From positions 248,001-312,000 of the forward strand of contig NZ_JACORU010000007.1 in the NCBI RefSeq assembly GCF_014297445.1: a stretch of 64,000 nucleotides of DNA. Reading direction: 5' to 3'. The stretch comes from Ramlibacter albus (lineage in GTDB: Bacteria > Pseudomonadota > Gammaproteobacteria > Burkholderiales > Burkholderiaceae_C). Positions within the stretch are counted from its first letter, which is position 1. Every line of letters begins with the position of its first letter. The notes under the pieces are model-generated. The model was given only the letters and a program-made list of their open reading frames with translations. It did no database searches and was not told the origin of the DNA. Both the position numbers and the translations under genes were made by a program. This document shows positions 1-9,660 of this stretch, piece by piece.

Positions 1-1113
1 GTCACGCCCTGGGCCGCGCCCGGCATGACGGGCAAGGTCCTGCGCCACCTGCTGAGCCGCCACGCACCCGTGCGCGTCGTGCCGCCGCTGCGCGCCCGCG
101 ACATCGCGTGGATGTTGAAGTGGCGCAGCGCGTGCAAGCTCGAGACGTACCTCGCCAACCGCGCGCGGATGCAGCGCCTCGCGTTCTACAGCCGCACGCG
201 GCTGCACGCGATCACCGACAAGCTGCAGCTGGAATACGACCGCAGCCCGGGCTACATGGTGGTTTTGCGGGCCGAGAAGGACCGGCGCATGGTGCAGCCG
301 GGGCTGCAAGTGCTGCGCGATGCAGGCGTCAATTTCCGCGAGATCGATGCGGCGGCGGCGCGCGAGATCGAACCGGCGATCAATGCCGACACCGAGTTCG
401 CCGGTGCGATCCACCTGCCGGACGACGAGGTGGGCAACTGCCGCCAGTTCGCGCTGCTGCTGAAGAACGAGGCGCAGGCTCTCGGCGCCGTCTTCGAGTT
501 CAACGCGTCCGTGGCGCCGCTTTCGACGGCGCAGCCCAACCAGTTGCGTATCTCGACGCCGGATGGCGAGAGCACGCGGCGCTTCGATGCGGTCGTCGTG
601 TGCGGCGGCGTCGAGTCGGCGGAACTGCTGCGCCCCGTCGGTCTGAAGATCCCGATTGCCCCGGTGCACGGCTACTCGATCAGCGCGCCGATCCGCGAGC
701 CGTTGAACGCGCCGCGCAGCGGGCTCATGGACGAACGCTACAAGGTCGCCATCTCGCGCCTGGGCAACCGCGTGCGCGTGGCCGGCAGCGCCGAGATCGG
801 CGGGAACCCTGCCTACAAGCGGCCGGCGGCGATCCAGACGCTCTACAAGGTCCTGCACGACTGGTTTCCGGGCGCGGCGCAGCTGGCGAACACCGGCGCG
901 GCGGTGCAGGAGTGGAAAGGTGCACGGCCGATGCTGCCGGACGGGCCTCCCGTCCTCGGGGCCAGCGGTGTACCCGGTGTATGGCTGAACCTCGGGCATG
1001 GTTCGAGCGGCTGGGCGCTGTCGTGCGGCAGCGCGCGAGCCGTGGCCGACTTGATGGCCGGGCGGGCGCCGGAGATCGATATCGAGGGCCTCGGGGTCGA
1101 GCGGCTGGCGTGA
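1..1113 (+). CDS. dadA: D-amino acid dehydrogenase, C-terminal part (5' end outside window)
   Basis: FAD-dependent oxidoreductase of the DAO family that oxidatively deaminates D-amino acids (typically D-alanine) at the inner membrane and passes electrons to the respiratory chain. The reading frame is open from base 1. The first residues visible (TPWAAPG) match the segment that follows the N-terminal FAD-binding region in DadA, so roughly the first 50-60 residues are missing. The C-terminal part carries the glycine-rich GHGSSGWALSCGSA segment that closes the FAD site in this family. The stop is followed after 4 bp by a palindromic repeat. The ATG at position 25 is internal, not the true start. 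An alternative would be another glycine/D-amino acid oxidase, but the segment order fits DadA best. Confidence 0.85.
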   Translation, partial: VTPWAAPGMTGKVLRHLLSRHAPVRVVPPLRARDIAWMLKWRSACKLETYLANRARMQRLAFYSRTRLHAITDKLQLEYDRSPGYMVVLRAEKDRRMVQPGLQVLRDAGVNFREIDAAAAREIEPAINADTEFAGAIHLPDDEVGNCRQFALLLKNEAQALGAVFEFNASVAPLSTAQPNQLRISTPDGESTRRFDAVVVCGGVESAELLRPVGLKIPIAPVHGYSISAPIREPLNAPRSGLMDERYKVAISRLGNRVRVAGSAEIGGNPAYKRPAAIQTLYKVLHDWFPGAAQLANTGAAVQEWKGARPMLPDGPPVLGASGVPGVWLNLGHGSSGWALSCGSARAVADLMAGRAPEIDIEGLGVERLA

Positions 1114-1117
1114 AACT

Positions 1118-1187
1118 GTCATGCCGGACTTGATCCGGCATCCACGGTTGCGCGCTGCCATGGATGCCGGATCAAGTCCGGCATGAC
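1118..1187. repeat. Palindromic repeat with perfect 27-bp arms
   Basis: Arms at 1118-1144 and 1161-1187 are exact reverse complements, separated by a 16-base loop. The core reads ATGCCGGACTTGATCCGGCA, a type of palindrome widely dispersed in proteobacterial genomes (family knowledge; copy number in this genome was not checked). It begins 4 bp after the dadA stop and ends 24 bp before the next gene, so a transcript across it would form a long hairpin that could act as a terminator or mRNA stabiliser. Confidence 0.85.
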
Positions 1188-1211
1188 GCAGGAGAGGGGC
1201 ACAATCGGCTC

Positions 1212-2639
1212 ATGCACCGCATCGTCCCAGGCCGCGACTGGCCGCTGTTCGACACGGCAGCGATCCGCCGCATCGAGCAAGGCGCTGCTTCGGCGTTGCC
1301 ACCTCACACGCTCATGGAGCGGGCCGGGCTGGCGGTCGCTCGGCTGGCACTGGCGATTGCACCTCATGCACGCACGGTGTGGGTTGCTGCCGGGCCGGGC
1401 AACAACGGCGGCGACGGGCTCGAAGCGGCGATGCACCTGAAGCAGTGGGGCAAGGACGTCACCGTGAGCTGGCTCGGTGAAGAAAGTCGCGCGCCGGCGG
1501 ATGCGAAGGCTTCGCTGAAGCGGGCCCGGGACGCGGGGGTCACGATCGTCACGGAACCGCCTCCTGCGTGGGACCTCGCCATCGACGCGCTGCTAGGCAT
1601 CGGCACCGCTCGCGCGCCGGAAGGCGCGATGCGCGAATGGATCGCGCTGATGAACGCGGCGAACAGGCCGGTGCTCGCGGTCGACCTGCCATCGGGTTTG
1701 TCGGCGGACACGGGCCGCGGCGAATCGGTCATTGCCACGCACACGCTCAGCCTGCTTGCGCTGAAACCCGGGCTCTTCACCGGCCGCGGGCGCGACGCCG
1801 CCGGCGAGGTCTGGTTCGACGACCTGCAGCTCGAGCTGCCGGAGGCGGAAGCCGCCGCGCGGCTGGGCGGATCACCGCAGCAGACCTCACGCCTGCACGA
1901 CTCGCACAAAGGCAGCTACGGTGACGTCGCGATCATCGGCGGCGCAATGGGCATGACGGGCGCTGCATTGCTCGCGGCGACCGCGGCGCTTCACCACGGC
2001 GCAGGACGCGTATTCGTCGGGCTGCTCGATGGCGGCTCGCTCGCCGTCGACCCGCAGTTGCCCGACGCGATGTTCCGGCCGTGGGAGTCGTTGCGGTTCG
2101 ATGCGCTTGCGGTCGCCTGCGGCTGCGGCGGCGGTGACGCGGTTCGCGGTGCCCTGCCCCGCGTGCTCTCGACGGCGAAGTCGCTCGTGCTGGATGCCGA
2201 TGCACTCAACGCGATCGCGGCGGATCCGCAACTGCAGGCCCTGTTGAAATCGCGGGCGAAGCGCGCCCCGACGGTGATCACCCCGCATCCGCTCGAAGCG
2301 GCGCGGCTGCTGGAGATCACTTCCGCCGAAGTGCAAGGCAATCGCCTGTCCGCTGCGCGCGAGCTCGCGCAGCGGTTCGGCGCCGTGACGGTGCTGAAGG
2401 GCTCCGGCACCGTCATCGCAGCGCCGGGCGAGACGCCCCGCATCAACCCGACGGGGAATGCGCGGCTCGCGATCGCGGGGACAGGTGATGTGCTCGCCGG
2501 GATGATCGCGGCCCGGCTTGCATCAGGTGCAAGCGCGTGGGACGCGGCGCTGGACGCCGTCTACATGCACGGCGCGGCGGCCGACAGCTGGCCGGCGAAC
2601 AAGACGCTGACGGCTTCGGCGCTCGCGCGCGGCGGCTAA
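1212..2639 (+). CDS. nnr: Bifunctional NAD(P)HX epimerase / ADP-dependent NAD(P)HX dehydratase
   Basis: Repairs hydrated, damaged NADH and NADPH in the cytoplasm. The N-terminal YjeF_N half epimerises R-NAD(P)HX to the S form; the C-terminal ribokinase-like half dehydrates S-NAD(P)HX using ADP. The predicted 475 residues match the fused form. The N-terminal half contains GPGNNGGDG (residues 61-69). The C-terminal half contains the sugar-kinase-type motif GTGDVLAG (about 423-430), preceded by the NPTGN element. The start at 1212 (MHRIVPG) was chosen because translation from the upstream ATG at 1164 would run through the palindromic repeat. The 3' end overlaps the convergent dehydrogenase gene by 4 bp. 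Confidence 0.93.
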   Translation: MHRIVPGRDWPLFDTAAIRRIEQGAASALPPHTLMERAGLAVARLALAIAPHARTVWVAAGPGNNGGDGLEAAMHLKQWGKDVTVSWLGEESRAPADAKASLKRARDAGVTIVTEPPPAWDLAIDALLGIGTARAPEGAMREWIALMNAANRPVLAVDLPSGLSADTGRGESVIATHTLSLLALKPGLFTGRGRDAAGEVWFDDLQLELPEAEAAARLGGSPQQTSRLHDSHKGSYGDVAIIGGAMGMTGAALLAATAALHHGAGRVFVGLLDGGSLAVDPQLPDAMFRPWESLRFDALAVACGCGGGDAVRGALPRVLSTAKSLVLDADALNAIAADPQLQALLKSRAKRAPTVITPHPLEAARLLEITSAEVQGNRLSAARELAQRFGAVTVLKGSGTVIAAPGETPRINPTGNARLAIAGTGDVLAGMIAARLASGASAWDAALDAVYMHGAAADSWPANKTLTASALARGG

Positions 2640-3391
2640 CCCCGCCCCACGAAGGGCATCTTCGTCGCCATCACCGTGTGGAACAGCACGTTGGCCTCCA
2701 GCGGCAGGTTGGCCATGTACAGCACCGACTGCCCCACGATGTTCACGTCCATCAGCGGCTCCACGGCGATCTCGCCATTGGCCTGAGGCACGCCCTTGGC
2801 CATGCGCGCGGCCAGGTCCGTGAGCGCATTGCCGATGTCGATCTGCCCCACGGCGATGTCGTAGCGGCGGCCGTCGAGCGCGGCTGTCTTCGTCAGGCCC
2901 GTCACCGCATGCTTCGTCGCCGTGTACGCAATCGAGAACGGCCGGGGCGCATGCGCCGAAATCGAGCCGTTGTTGATGATGCGGCCACCCATCGGCTTCT
3001 GCGCCTTCATCACCTTGAAGGCCTCGCGGATGCAATAGAACACGCCGTTGAGGTTGGTGTCCACCACGCGCTTCCAGTCCTCGATGGCGAGGTCCTCGGG
3101 CGAAGCGCCCGCACCGATGCCGGCGTTGTTGAACACGAGGTCCACGCGGCGCCACTTGGCGGTCACCGCCGCGAACAAGGCCTCGACCGAAGCCGGATCC
3201 GTCACGTCGGTCGGCACGGCAAGCCCGCGTTCGGCCGCTCCCGATTCTTCCAGCGCCTGCTTCAGCGCATCCGCGCGCCGCCCGGCGACCGCAACGCGCC
3301 ATCCATCGCGCAGCAGCGCATGCGCCGCCGCCTTGCCGATGCCACTGCCGCCACCCGTGACGATGGCCACGCCCTTTTCATTTCCTGCCAT
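2636..3391 (-). CDS. SDR-family NAD(P)-dependent oxidoreductase
   Basis: Classical short-chain dehydrogenase of 251 residues. Visible motifs are the cofactor-binding TGGGSGIG near residue 13, the NNAG motif, the catalytic Ser in NNGSIS, and the YTATK active-site Tyr/Lys. The substrate cannot be told from sequence. It lies 32 bp downstream of rnr on the same strand, so it may be transcribed with it, and it converges on the NAD(P)HX repair gene with a 4-bp overlap of stop codons. Confidence 0.85.
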   Translation of the reverse strand: MAGNEKGVAIVTGGGSGIGKAAAHALLRDGWRVAVAGRRADALKQALEESGAAERGLAVPTDVTDPASVEALFAAVTAKWRRVDLVFNNAGIGAGASPEDLAIEDWKRVVDTNLNGVFYCIREAFKVMKAQKPMGGRIINNGSISAHAPRPFSIAYTATKHAVTGLTKTAALDGRRYDIAVGQIDIGNALTDLAARMAKGVPQANGEIAVEPLMDVNIVGQSVLYMANLPLEANVLFHTVMATKMPFVGRG

Positions 3392-3423
3392 GACTGCTCT
3401 CCTCGAATCCGTTCTTCAAATGA

Positions 3424-5685
3424 TCAGCGCCGCCGATGGCCCTTCGCCTTTGCCGCCGCCTTCTTCGCCGCCGCCTTCAACCCGGCGATCGGCGACTTGC
3501 CCTTCTTCGCGCCCTTCTTGGCCGCCGCGTTCTTCTCCGCCTTGGCGGCCTCGCGCAGGTTGGCGGGCACGCCCTTGTCCTTCATCGCGCGCTCGAGCAG
3601 CGGGTCCGCGCCCTCGCGCACCAGGCGGAAGTCGATGCGGCGCCCGTCGAGGTCCACGCGGCTGACCTGCACGCGCAGCTTCGTGCCGATGGCATAACGG
3701 ATGCCCGTGCGCTCGCCGCGCAGCTCCTGCCGCGCCTCGTCGAACTTGAAGTACTCGCCGCCCAGCTCGGTGATGTGCACCAGGCCCTCGACGTACAGCT
3801 GGTCGAGCGTGACGAAGATGCCGAAGCTCGTTGCGGCCGTGACGACGCCGGAGTATTCCTCGCCGAGGTGGTCGCGCATGAACTTGCACTTGAGCCACGC
3901 CTCGACGTCGCGGCTTGCCTCGTCGGCACGCCGCTCGTTGGCGCTGCAATGCAGCCCGGCGGCTTCCCACGCCTGCACTTCGCGCGAAGGCGGCGGCGGG
4001 GGCTTCCTGCGATTGAGGATGGGCGACTTGGTCGCGAGCCGGCGCGCGAGCTTCTCGTGCGCCTCGCCCGGCGTCGGCAGGTTCGGCAGCTCGTAACGCT
4101 CGCCATTGAGGATGGCCTTGATGACGCGGTGCACCAGCAGGTCCGGGTAGCGCCGGATGGGGCTGGTGAAGTGCGTGTAGGCCTCGTAGGCCAGCCCGAA
4201 GTGGCCGCTGTTGATCGGCGTGTAGATCGCCTGCTGCATCGAGCGCAGCAGCATCGTGTGGATCTGCTGCGCGTCGGGGCGGTCCTTGGTGGCCTCGGCG
4301 ATGCGCTGGAACTCCGCGGGTTTCGGGTCCTCGCTGATTGTCATGCCCACGCCCATCGCCTTGAGGTACTGGCGCAGGATCTCCTTCTTCTCCGGCGTCG
4401 GCCCCTCGTGCACGCGGTAGAGGCCGGGATGGCCCGACTGCTGGATGAAATCGGCCGCGCACACGTTGGCGGCGAGCATCGATTCCTCGATCAGCTTGTG
4501 CGCGTCGTTGCGTACGCGCGGCACGATCTGCTCGATGCGGCCGCTGTCGTCGCAGATGATCTGCGTCTCCGTCGTCTCGAAGTCGACCGCGCCACGGGCA
4601 TTGCGCGCCTTCAGCAGCGCGCCATACACGTCGTGCAGGTTCAGCAGGTGCGGCACCAGCTCCTTGCGGCGGTTGGCCTCCGGCCCGCGCGTGTTGCCCA
4701 GGATCGCGGCGACCTCGGTGTACGTGAAGCGCGCATGGCTGTACATCACGGCCGGGTAGAACTGGTAGGCGTGGATATCGCCGCTACCCGTGATCAGCAT
4801 GTCGCAGACCATGCAGAGGCGGTCCACCTCCGGGTTCAGCGAGCACAGGCCGTTGGAGAGCTTCTCCGGCAGCATCGGGATGACGCGGCGCGGGAAGTAC
4901 ACGCTCGTCGCGCGGTCGTACGCATCGACGTCGATCGCGTTGCCCGTGCCCACGTAGTTGCTCACGTCGGCGATGGCGACCAGCAGGCGCCAGCCGTTGC
5001 CGCCCTTGCCGCGGCCGATCTTCGCGGGCTCGCAGTACACCGCGTCGTCGAAGTCGCGCGCGTCCTCGCCGTCGATGGTGACCAGCGGCACGTCCGTGAG
5101 GTCGACGCGATGCTTCTTGTCCTGCGGCCGCACCTTGTCCGGCAGGCCGCGCGCGAGCGCGATGCACGCGTCGGAGAACTCGTGCGGCACGCCGTACTTG
5201 CGCACCGCGATCTCGATCTCCATGCCGGGGTCGTCGATCTCACCCAGCACTTCCTTCACGCGGCCCACGGGCTGGCCGTAGAGGCTTGGCGGTTCGGTGA
5301 GTTCGACGACGACGACCTGCCCTGCTTTCGCAAGGCCCGTCGCGCCCTTGGGGATCAGCACGTCCTGGCCGTAGCGCTTGTCTTCCGGCGCCACGAGCCA
5401 CACGCCGCTTTCGTGCAGCAGGCGGCCGATGATGGGTTGCGGCGGCCGCTCGACGATCTCGACGACGCGGCCTTCGGCGCGGCCCTTGCGGTCGTAGCGC
5501 ACGACGCGCGCCTTGACGCGGTCGCGATGCAGCACCGCGCGCATTTCGTTGGGGGGCAGGTAGATGTCGGGCTCGCCGTCGTCGCGCACCACGTAGCCGT
5601 GGCCGTCGCGGTGGCCCTGGATCACTCCCTCGAATTCATCGAGAAGGGCGCCGCCCGTTGTTCGTTCCAGATTCTTGATATACAA
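3424..5685 (-). CDS. rnr: Ribonuclease R
   Basis: Processive 3'-5' exoribonuclease that degrades structured RNA and acts in rRNA quality control and trans-translation. The order is N-terminal cold-shock/OB domains (GHRDGHGYVVRD), the RNB catalytic domain with the metal-binding segment DGEDARDFDDAVYC, the conserved HFTSPIRRYPDLLVHR block, a C-terminal S1 domain (YSGVVTAATSFGIFV), and a Lys/Ala-rich basic tail. The start is uncertain. The open frame reaches a GTG at 5730, but that lies antisense inside tRNA-Leu. I chose the TTG at 5685, which has an AGGA box 9 bases upstream and gives 753 residues. A GTG at 5625 is another option. Confidence 0.9.
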   Translation of the reverse strand: MYIKNLERTTGGALLDEFEGVIQGHRDGHGYVVRDDGEPDIYLPPNEMRAVLHRDRVKARVVRYDRKGRAEGRVVEIVERPPQPIIGRLLHESGVWLVAPEDKRYGQDVLIPKGATGLAKAGQVVVVELTEPPSLYGQPVGRVKEVLGEIDDPGMEIEIAVRKYGVPHEFSDACIALARGLPDKVRPQDKKHRVDLTDVPLVTIDGEDARDFDDAVYCEPAKIGRGKGGNGWRLLVAIADVSNYVGTGNAIDVDAYDRATSVYFPRRVIPMLPEKLSNGLCSLNPEVDRLCMVCDMLITGSGDIHAYQFYPAVMYSHARFTYTEVAAILGNTRGPEANRRKELVPHLLNLHDVYGALLKARNARGAVDFETTETQIICDDSGRIEQIVPRVRNDAHKLIEESMLAANVCAADFIQQSGHPGLYRVHEGPTPEKKEILRQYLKAMGVGMTISEDPKPAEFQRIAEATKDRPDAQQIHTMLLRSMQQAIYTPINSGHFGLAYEAYTHFTSPIRRYPDLLVHRVIKAILNGERYELPNLPTPGEAHEKLARRLATKSPILNRRKPPPPPSREVQAWEAAGLHCSANERRADEASRDVEAWLKCKFMRDHLGEEYSGVVTAATSFGIFVTLDQLYVEGLVHITELGGEYFKFDEARQELRGERTGIRYAIGTKLRVQVSRVDLDGRRIDFRLVREGADPLLERAMKDKGVPANLREAAKAEKNAAAKKGAKKGKSPIAGLKAAAKKAAAKAKGHRRR

Positions 5686-5686
5686 T
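5658..5686 (+). promoter_or_regulatory. Probable sigma-70 promoter of tRNA-Leu
   Basis: A TTGTTC box at 5658-5663 and a TACAAT box at 5681-5686 are separated by 17 bases and lie 16 bases upstream of the mature tRNA. The promoter lies inside the opposite-strand 5' end of rnr. Prediction by eye only. Confidence 0.5.
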
Positions 5687-5702
5687 CCTTGTTTTCCTGA
5701 AA

Positions 5703-5787
<85 letters not shown>

Positions 5788-5796
5788 GCAGATCAT

Positions 5797-5824
5797 AAGC
5801 CGCCATTTGGCGGCTTTGTCGTTT
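5797..5824 (+). terminator. Rho-independent terminator after tRNA-Leu
   Basis: An 8-bp perfect stem (AAGCCGCC / GGCGGCTT) with an ATTT loop is followed by a T-rich tract (TTTGTCGTTT is the right flank). It ends 10 bases after the tRNA and abuts the rimO stop codon, so it may also end rimO transcription from the other side. Confidence 0.75.
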
Positions 5825-7186
5825 CTAGATGGGCAATGCAATGAGGTCGTGGCCTTGCGTCGACATGACGCGCGCCTTGGTGAACTCGCCCACCTTGAGC
5901 TGCTTGCTCAGCTTTTCCGGCGGGAGCAACTTCACCGTTCCGTCGATCTCCGGCGCGTCCGCGTAAGAACGGCCGACGCCGCCCTTCTTGCCGAGACCGG
6001 GTGCGTTGTCCACCAGCACCTGCATCGTCGCGCCCACACGCTCACGCAGCTTCGCCGCCGACACTTCCTCGGCCACGGCCATGAAGCGCGCGCGACGCTC
6101 CTCGCGCACCTCGGCGGGCACGGCGCCCGGCAGCTCGTTCGCCGAAGCGCCCTCGACCGGGCTGTAGGCAAAGCAACCCGCGCGGTCGATGCGCGCCTCG
6201 CGCACGAAGGCCAGCAAATCCTCGAACTCCGCTTCCGTCTCGCCGGGGAAGCCCGCGATGAACGTGCTGCGGATCACGAGCTGCGGGCACATCTCGCGCC
6301 AGCGCTGGATGCGCTCGAGGTTCTTCTCGCCGCTGGCCGGCCGCTTCATCCGCCGCAGCACGTCGGGGTGGCTGTGCTGGAAGGGCACGTCGAGGTAAGG
6401 CAGGACCTTGCCCTGCGCCATCAGCGGGATCACGTCGTCCACATGTGGGTACGGGTAGACGTAGTGCAAGCGCACCCACGCGCCGTAGGGCTCGGCGAGC
6501 TTGCCCAGCTCTTCGACCAGGTCCAGCATGCGCGTCTTCACCGGCTTGCCGTCGAAGAAGCCCGTTCGGTATTTCACGTCGACGCCATAAGCCGACGTGT
6601 CCTGGCTCACCACGAGAAGCTCCTTCACGCCGCCTTCGAACAGCGCGCGGGCTTCCTTCAGCACGTCGCCCACCGGCCGGCTCACGAGGTCGCCGCGCAT
6701 CGACGGGATGATGCAGAAGGTGCAGCGGTGGTTGCAGCCTTCGCTGATCTTCAGGTACGCGTAGTGCTTGGGCGTGAGCTTGATGCCGGCCGCGGGCACG
6801 AGGTCGATGAACGGGTCGTGCGGCTTGGGCAGGTGCGCGTGCACGTGGTCCATCACCTCCTGCGTCGCGTGCGGGCCCGTCACGGCCAGCACGGAGGGAT
6901 GGATTTCCTTCACCAGGTTGTCGCTCGCGTGGCCCGCCTTCGCGCCGAGGCAGCCGGTGACGATCACCTTGCCGTTCGCGCTGAGCGCCTCGCCGATCGT
7001 GTCGAGGCTTTCCTTCACCGCGTCGTCGATGAAGCCGCAGGTGTTGACGATGACGAGGTCCGCGCCTTCGAAGGTCTTGGACGTCTGGTAGCCCTCGGCA
7101 CTGAGCTGCGTGAGGATGAGTTCTGAATCGGTGAGCGCCTTCGGGCAGCCGAGGCTGACGAAGCCCACCTTGGGGATATCTTGCAT
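5825..7186 (-). CDS. rimO: Ribosomal protein S12 methylthiotransferase RimO
   Basis: Radical-SAM enzyme with two iron-sulfur clusters that adds a methylthio group to Asp88 of ribosomal protein S12. The 453-residue protein has an N-terminal UPF0004 domain with Cys at SLGCPKA and NTCGF and a third at VTGCLGA, the radical-SAM motif CNHRCTFC around residue 150, and a C-terminal TRAM domain. The [12 protein letters not shown] start is typical of RimO rather than MiaB. It starts 16 bp downstream of the DUF2065 gene, so it is probably part of the hfq-hfl transcript here. Confidence 0.95.
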   Translation of the reverse strand: MQDIPKVGFVSLGCPKALTDSELILTQLSAEGYQTSKTFEGADLVIVNTCGFIDDAVKESLDTIGEALSANGKVIVTGCLGAKAGHASDNLVKEIHPSVLAVTGPHATQEVMDHVHAHLPKPHDPFIDLVPAAGIKLTPKHYAYLKISEGCNHRCTFCIIPSMRGDLVSRPVGDVLKEARALFEGGVKELLVVSQDTSAYGVDVKYRTGFFDGKPVKTRMLDLVEELGKLAEPYGAWVRLHYVYPYPHVDDVIPLMAQGKVLPYLDVPFQHSHPDVLRRMKRPASGEKNLERIQRWREMCPQLVIRSTFIAGFPGETEAEFEDLLAFVREARIDRAGCFAYSPVEGASANELPGAVPAEVREERRARFMAVAEEVSAAKLRERVGATMQVLVDNAPGLGKKGGVGRSYADAPEIDGTVKLLPPEKLSKQLKVGEFTKARVMSTQGHDLIALPI

Positions 7187-7202
7187 AACCCCCTATTGTC
7201 GT

Positions 7203-7394
7203 TTACATCGAAATTACCAGGAGGAATGCAAGGCCGCTCGCGATGCTCACGAGGCCGAAGAACCTCAGCTGTCCGTCGGTCAGCTGCATGAGCTTGGCGA
7301 AGGTGTTGCGCCAGCCGCCCGGCGACAGGAAGGGGAACAGCCCTTCCAGCACCAGCATCAGGCCCAGCGCCATCCAGAACGTCTGGCTGTCCAA
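7203..7394 (-). CDS. DUF2065 family small membrane protein
   Basis: A 63-residue protein with two hydrophobic segments (about residues 5-24 and 43-62) separated by a short loop rich in polar residues (SPGGWRNTFAKLMQLTDGQLR). Family DUF2065 (YjeT-like) is habitually found just after hflC in proteobacteria, as here (3-bp gap). Function unknown; the context suggests an accessory role near the HflKC-FtsH membrane complex. Confidence 0.85.
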   Translation of the reverse strand: MDSQTFWMALGLMLVLEGLFPFLSPGGWRNTFAKLMQLTDGQLRFFGLVSIASGLAFLLVISM

Positions 7395-7397
7395 CGC

Positions 7398-8309
7398 TTA
7401 CTTCTTGCGCGGCTCGGCGGGCGCGGCGCTGCCGCCGCTGCCGCGGAAGGCGCGGAAGAAGTCGGAACCCTGGGGGTCCACCACCACCACGTCGCTCTTC
7501 TTGTTGAAGCTCTGCTTGTACGCCTCGAGGCTGCGGTGGAACTGCGCGAACTGCGGGTCGCGGCCGAAGGCCTCGGCGTAGATCGCGGCGGCCTGCGCGT
7601 CGCCCTCGCCCTTGGTCTTCTGCGCGTCGCGGTAGGCGTTGGCGATGGCCACTTCGCGCTGGCGCTCGGCGTCCGCGCGGATGCGCTCGCCCTCCGCCGC
7701 GCCAGTGGAGCGCAGCTCGTTGGCCACGCGCTTGCGCTCGGCCTCCATGCGGCGGTACACCGACTCGGTGATCGCCTCCACGTAGTCGGCGCGCGTGATG
7801 CGCACGTCGATCACGTCGATGCCCCAGGGCTTGCTGCCCTTCACGACTTCCAGCACCTCGCGCTTGACGTCGTTCATCAGCTGGTCGCGCTTGGTGGAGA
7901 GCAGCTCGCGCACCGTGCGGCGGTTGATCTCTTCCTGGAATGCGTTGCGCACCACGCGGTTGAGCTGGATGGCGCCCGCCTGCTCGTCGAGGCCCACGTT
8001 GCGGATGTACTGCAGCGGGTCGGTGATGCGCCAGCGCACGAACCAGTCGATCACCACGCGCTGCTTTTCCGCCGTGAGCATCGGCTCGGAGTCCGGCGTG
8101 TCCAGCGTGAGCAAACGCTTGTCGATGTAGGTGACGTTCTGCAGCGGCGGCGGCAGCTTGAAGTGCAGCCCCGGCTCCTTGATGACGTCCTTGATCTCGC
8201 CCAGCGAATAGACCACGCCGAACTGGCGCTGGTCCACCACGAAGAGCATGGAGCTGAGCAGCGCGAGCACCACCAGCAGCGAGGAGACGATGAATCCGAT
8301 CCTGTTCAT
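7398..8309 (-). CDS. hflC: HflC, FtsH protease modulator
   Basis: SPFH/prohibitin-family protein anchored by one N-terminal membrane segment (about residues 5-24) with its bulk in the periplasm. With HflK it forms a large ring that encloses and modulates the membrane protease FtsH. The 303 residues show the SPFH domain (VVDQRQFGVVYSLGEIKD onward) and an Ala/Glu/Arg-rich coiled-coil region (AERKRVANELRSTGAAEGERIRAD in part). The start was placed at MNRIGF (8309), not at the far upstream start of the open frame, because this gives the membrane anchor at the N terminus and a 13-bp gap from hflK. Confidence 0.95.
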   Translation of the reverse strand: MNRIGFIVSSLLVVLALLSSMLFVVDQRQFGVVYSLGEIKDVIKEPGLHFKLPPPLQNVTYIDKRLLTLDTPDSEPMLTAEKQRVVIDWFVRWRITDPLQYIRNVGLDEQAGAIQLNRVVRNAFQEEINRRTVRELLSTKRDQLMNDVKREVLEVVKGSKPWGIDVIDVRITRADYVEAITESVYRRMEAERKRVANELRSTGAAEGERIRADAERQREVAIANAYRDAQKTKGEGDAQAAAIYAEAFGRDPQFAQFHRSLEAYKQSFNKKSDVVVVDPQGSDFFRAFRGSGGSAAPAEPRKK

Positions 8310-8322
8310 GTTCTTGTCCCCC

Positions 8323-9660
8323 TCAGCGGCTTTCGCGCTCGCGGCCGCGCGCGTTGTCGCGCGCGCGCGGGTCGGCTGTCGCCGGGGCCGGCGCGGGCGC
8401 CGGTGCGGTCGAGGGCACCACCTGCTCGGGCGGCGCCGGTGTGGCGGCGGCGCCCGTGGCCGCCACGCCCTGCATGATCTTGTCCAGCGGCAGGAACAGC
8501 ATGTTGCCGCCCTGGCGCGTCTCCACCATGATCTTGGTGACGTTGCCGTAGATCTGCTGCATGGCCTCGATGTAGAGGCGGTCGCGCGTGACCTGCGGCG
8601 CGCGCTGGTACTCCGCCAGCAGCGACTTGAAGCGCTGCGCATCGCCCTGCGCCTGCGCCACGATCTTCGCCTTGTAGCCCTCGGCCTCCTGCGCCAGGCG
8701 CGACGCGCCACCGCGCGCGCGCGGGATCACGTCGTTGGCATAGGCCTGCGCCTCGTTCTTGGCGCGCTCGCGTTCCTGGCCCGCCTTGAGCACGTCGTCG
8801 AACGCCGCCTGCACCTGCTCGGGCGGGCGCACGCCGCCTTGCTGCAGGTTGACGCCCACGACCTCGATGCCGACGTTGTAGCGGTTCAGGATGTTCTGCG
8901 TGAGCTGGCGCACGCGCGGCGCTATCTGGTCGCGCTCCTCGGCCAGCGCCGAGTCCATCTTCATCTTGCCCACCACCTCGCGCACCGCGCTCTCGGCGGC
9001 CTGCACCACCGCGTCCTGCGGGTTCTTGCTCTCGAAGAGGAAGGCGCGCGCGTCGTTCAGCCGGTACTGCACGGCGAACTTGATCTCCACGATGTTCTCG
9101 TCCTCCGTGAGCATCGCGGACTCTTTCAGCCCCGTTGCGCGGATCACCGCGTCGCGGCCCACGTCCACCGAGCGGATCTGCGTGAAGTTGATGACGTCGT
9201 GCCGCTGGATCGGGTACGGCAGGCGCCAGTTGAAGCCCGCGCCCACCGTGCTCTTGTACTTGCCGAACTGCGTGATGACGGCCTGCTGGCCTTCCTGCAC
9301 GATGAAGAAGCCGGTGCCCAGCCAGATCAGCACGACCACCGCGACGATCAGGCCGGCGCCGACGCCGGCGCTCTTCATGTCGGGCTGGAAGTTGCCGCCG
9401 CCGCCCCCGCCGAAATTGCCGCCGCCGTTGTCGCTGCCGCGGCGGCCGCGGCCGCCGAACAGGCCGCCGAGCTTGCGGTTGAAGTCACGCCAGAGCTCGT
9501 CGAGGTCCGGCGGGCCCTGGTTGGGGCCGCGGTTGTTGCCTTCGGGCTTGTTGGGCTCCGGCTTGTTGCCCTCGGGCGGCGGCTTCTCGTCGCCGCCACG
9601 GCCCCAGCGCGGGTCGTTCAGGTTGAACATGCCGAGCGCGCGCGCCAGCTTCAGTTTCAT
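8323..9660 (-). CDS. hflK: HflK, FtsH protease modulator
   Basis: Partner of HflC. A cytoplasmic N-terminal region of about 95 residues rich in Gly, Asn and Pro (with a run of glycines near residue 80) precedes the single membrane segment at about 101-121. The SPFH domain and coiled coil then follow in the periplasm. The C-terminal tail is Pro/Ala-rich, then charged. At 445 residues it is slightly longer than the E. coli protein, mostly through these low-complexity ends. Its start codon overlaps the hflX stop by 4 bp (ATGA), which indicates translational coupling. Confidence 0.95.
   Translation of the reverse strand: MKLKLARALGMFNLNDPRWGRGGDEKPPPEGNKPEPNKPEGNNRGPNQGPPDLDELWRDFNRKLGGLFGGRGRRGSDNGGGNFGGGGGGNFQPDMKSAGVGAGLIVAVVVLIWLGTGFFIVQEGQQAVITQFGKYKSTVGAGFNWRLPYPIQRHDVINFTQIRSVDVGRDAVIRATGLKESAMLTEDENIVEIKFAVQYRLNDARAFLFESKNPQDAVVQAAESAVREVVGKMKMDSALAEERDQIAPRVRQLTQNILNRYNVGIEVVGVNLQQGGVRPPEQVQAAFDDVLKAGQERERAKNEAQAYANDVIPRARGGASRLAQEAEGYKAKIVAQAQGDAQRFKSLLAEYQRAPQVTRDRLYIEAMQQIYGNVTKIMVETRQGGNMLFLPLDKIMQGVAATGAAATPAPPEQVVPSTAPAPAPAPATADPRARDNARGRERESR

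Noticed and set aside
3436-5700. Open plus-strand frame of 754 codons opposite rnr
   Set aside because: Shadow of RNase R; low-complexity composition and no ribosome binding site.
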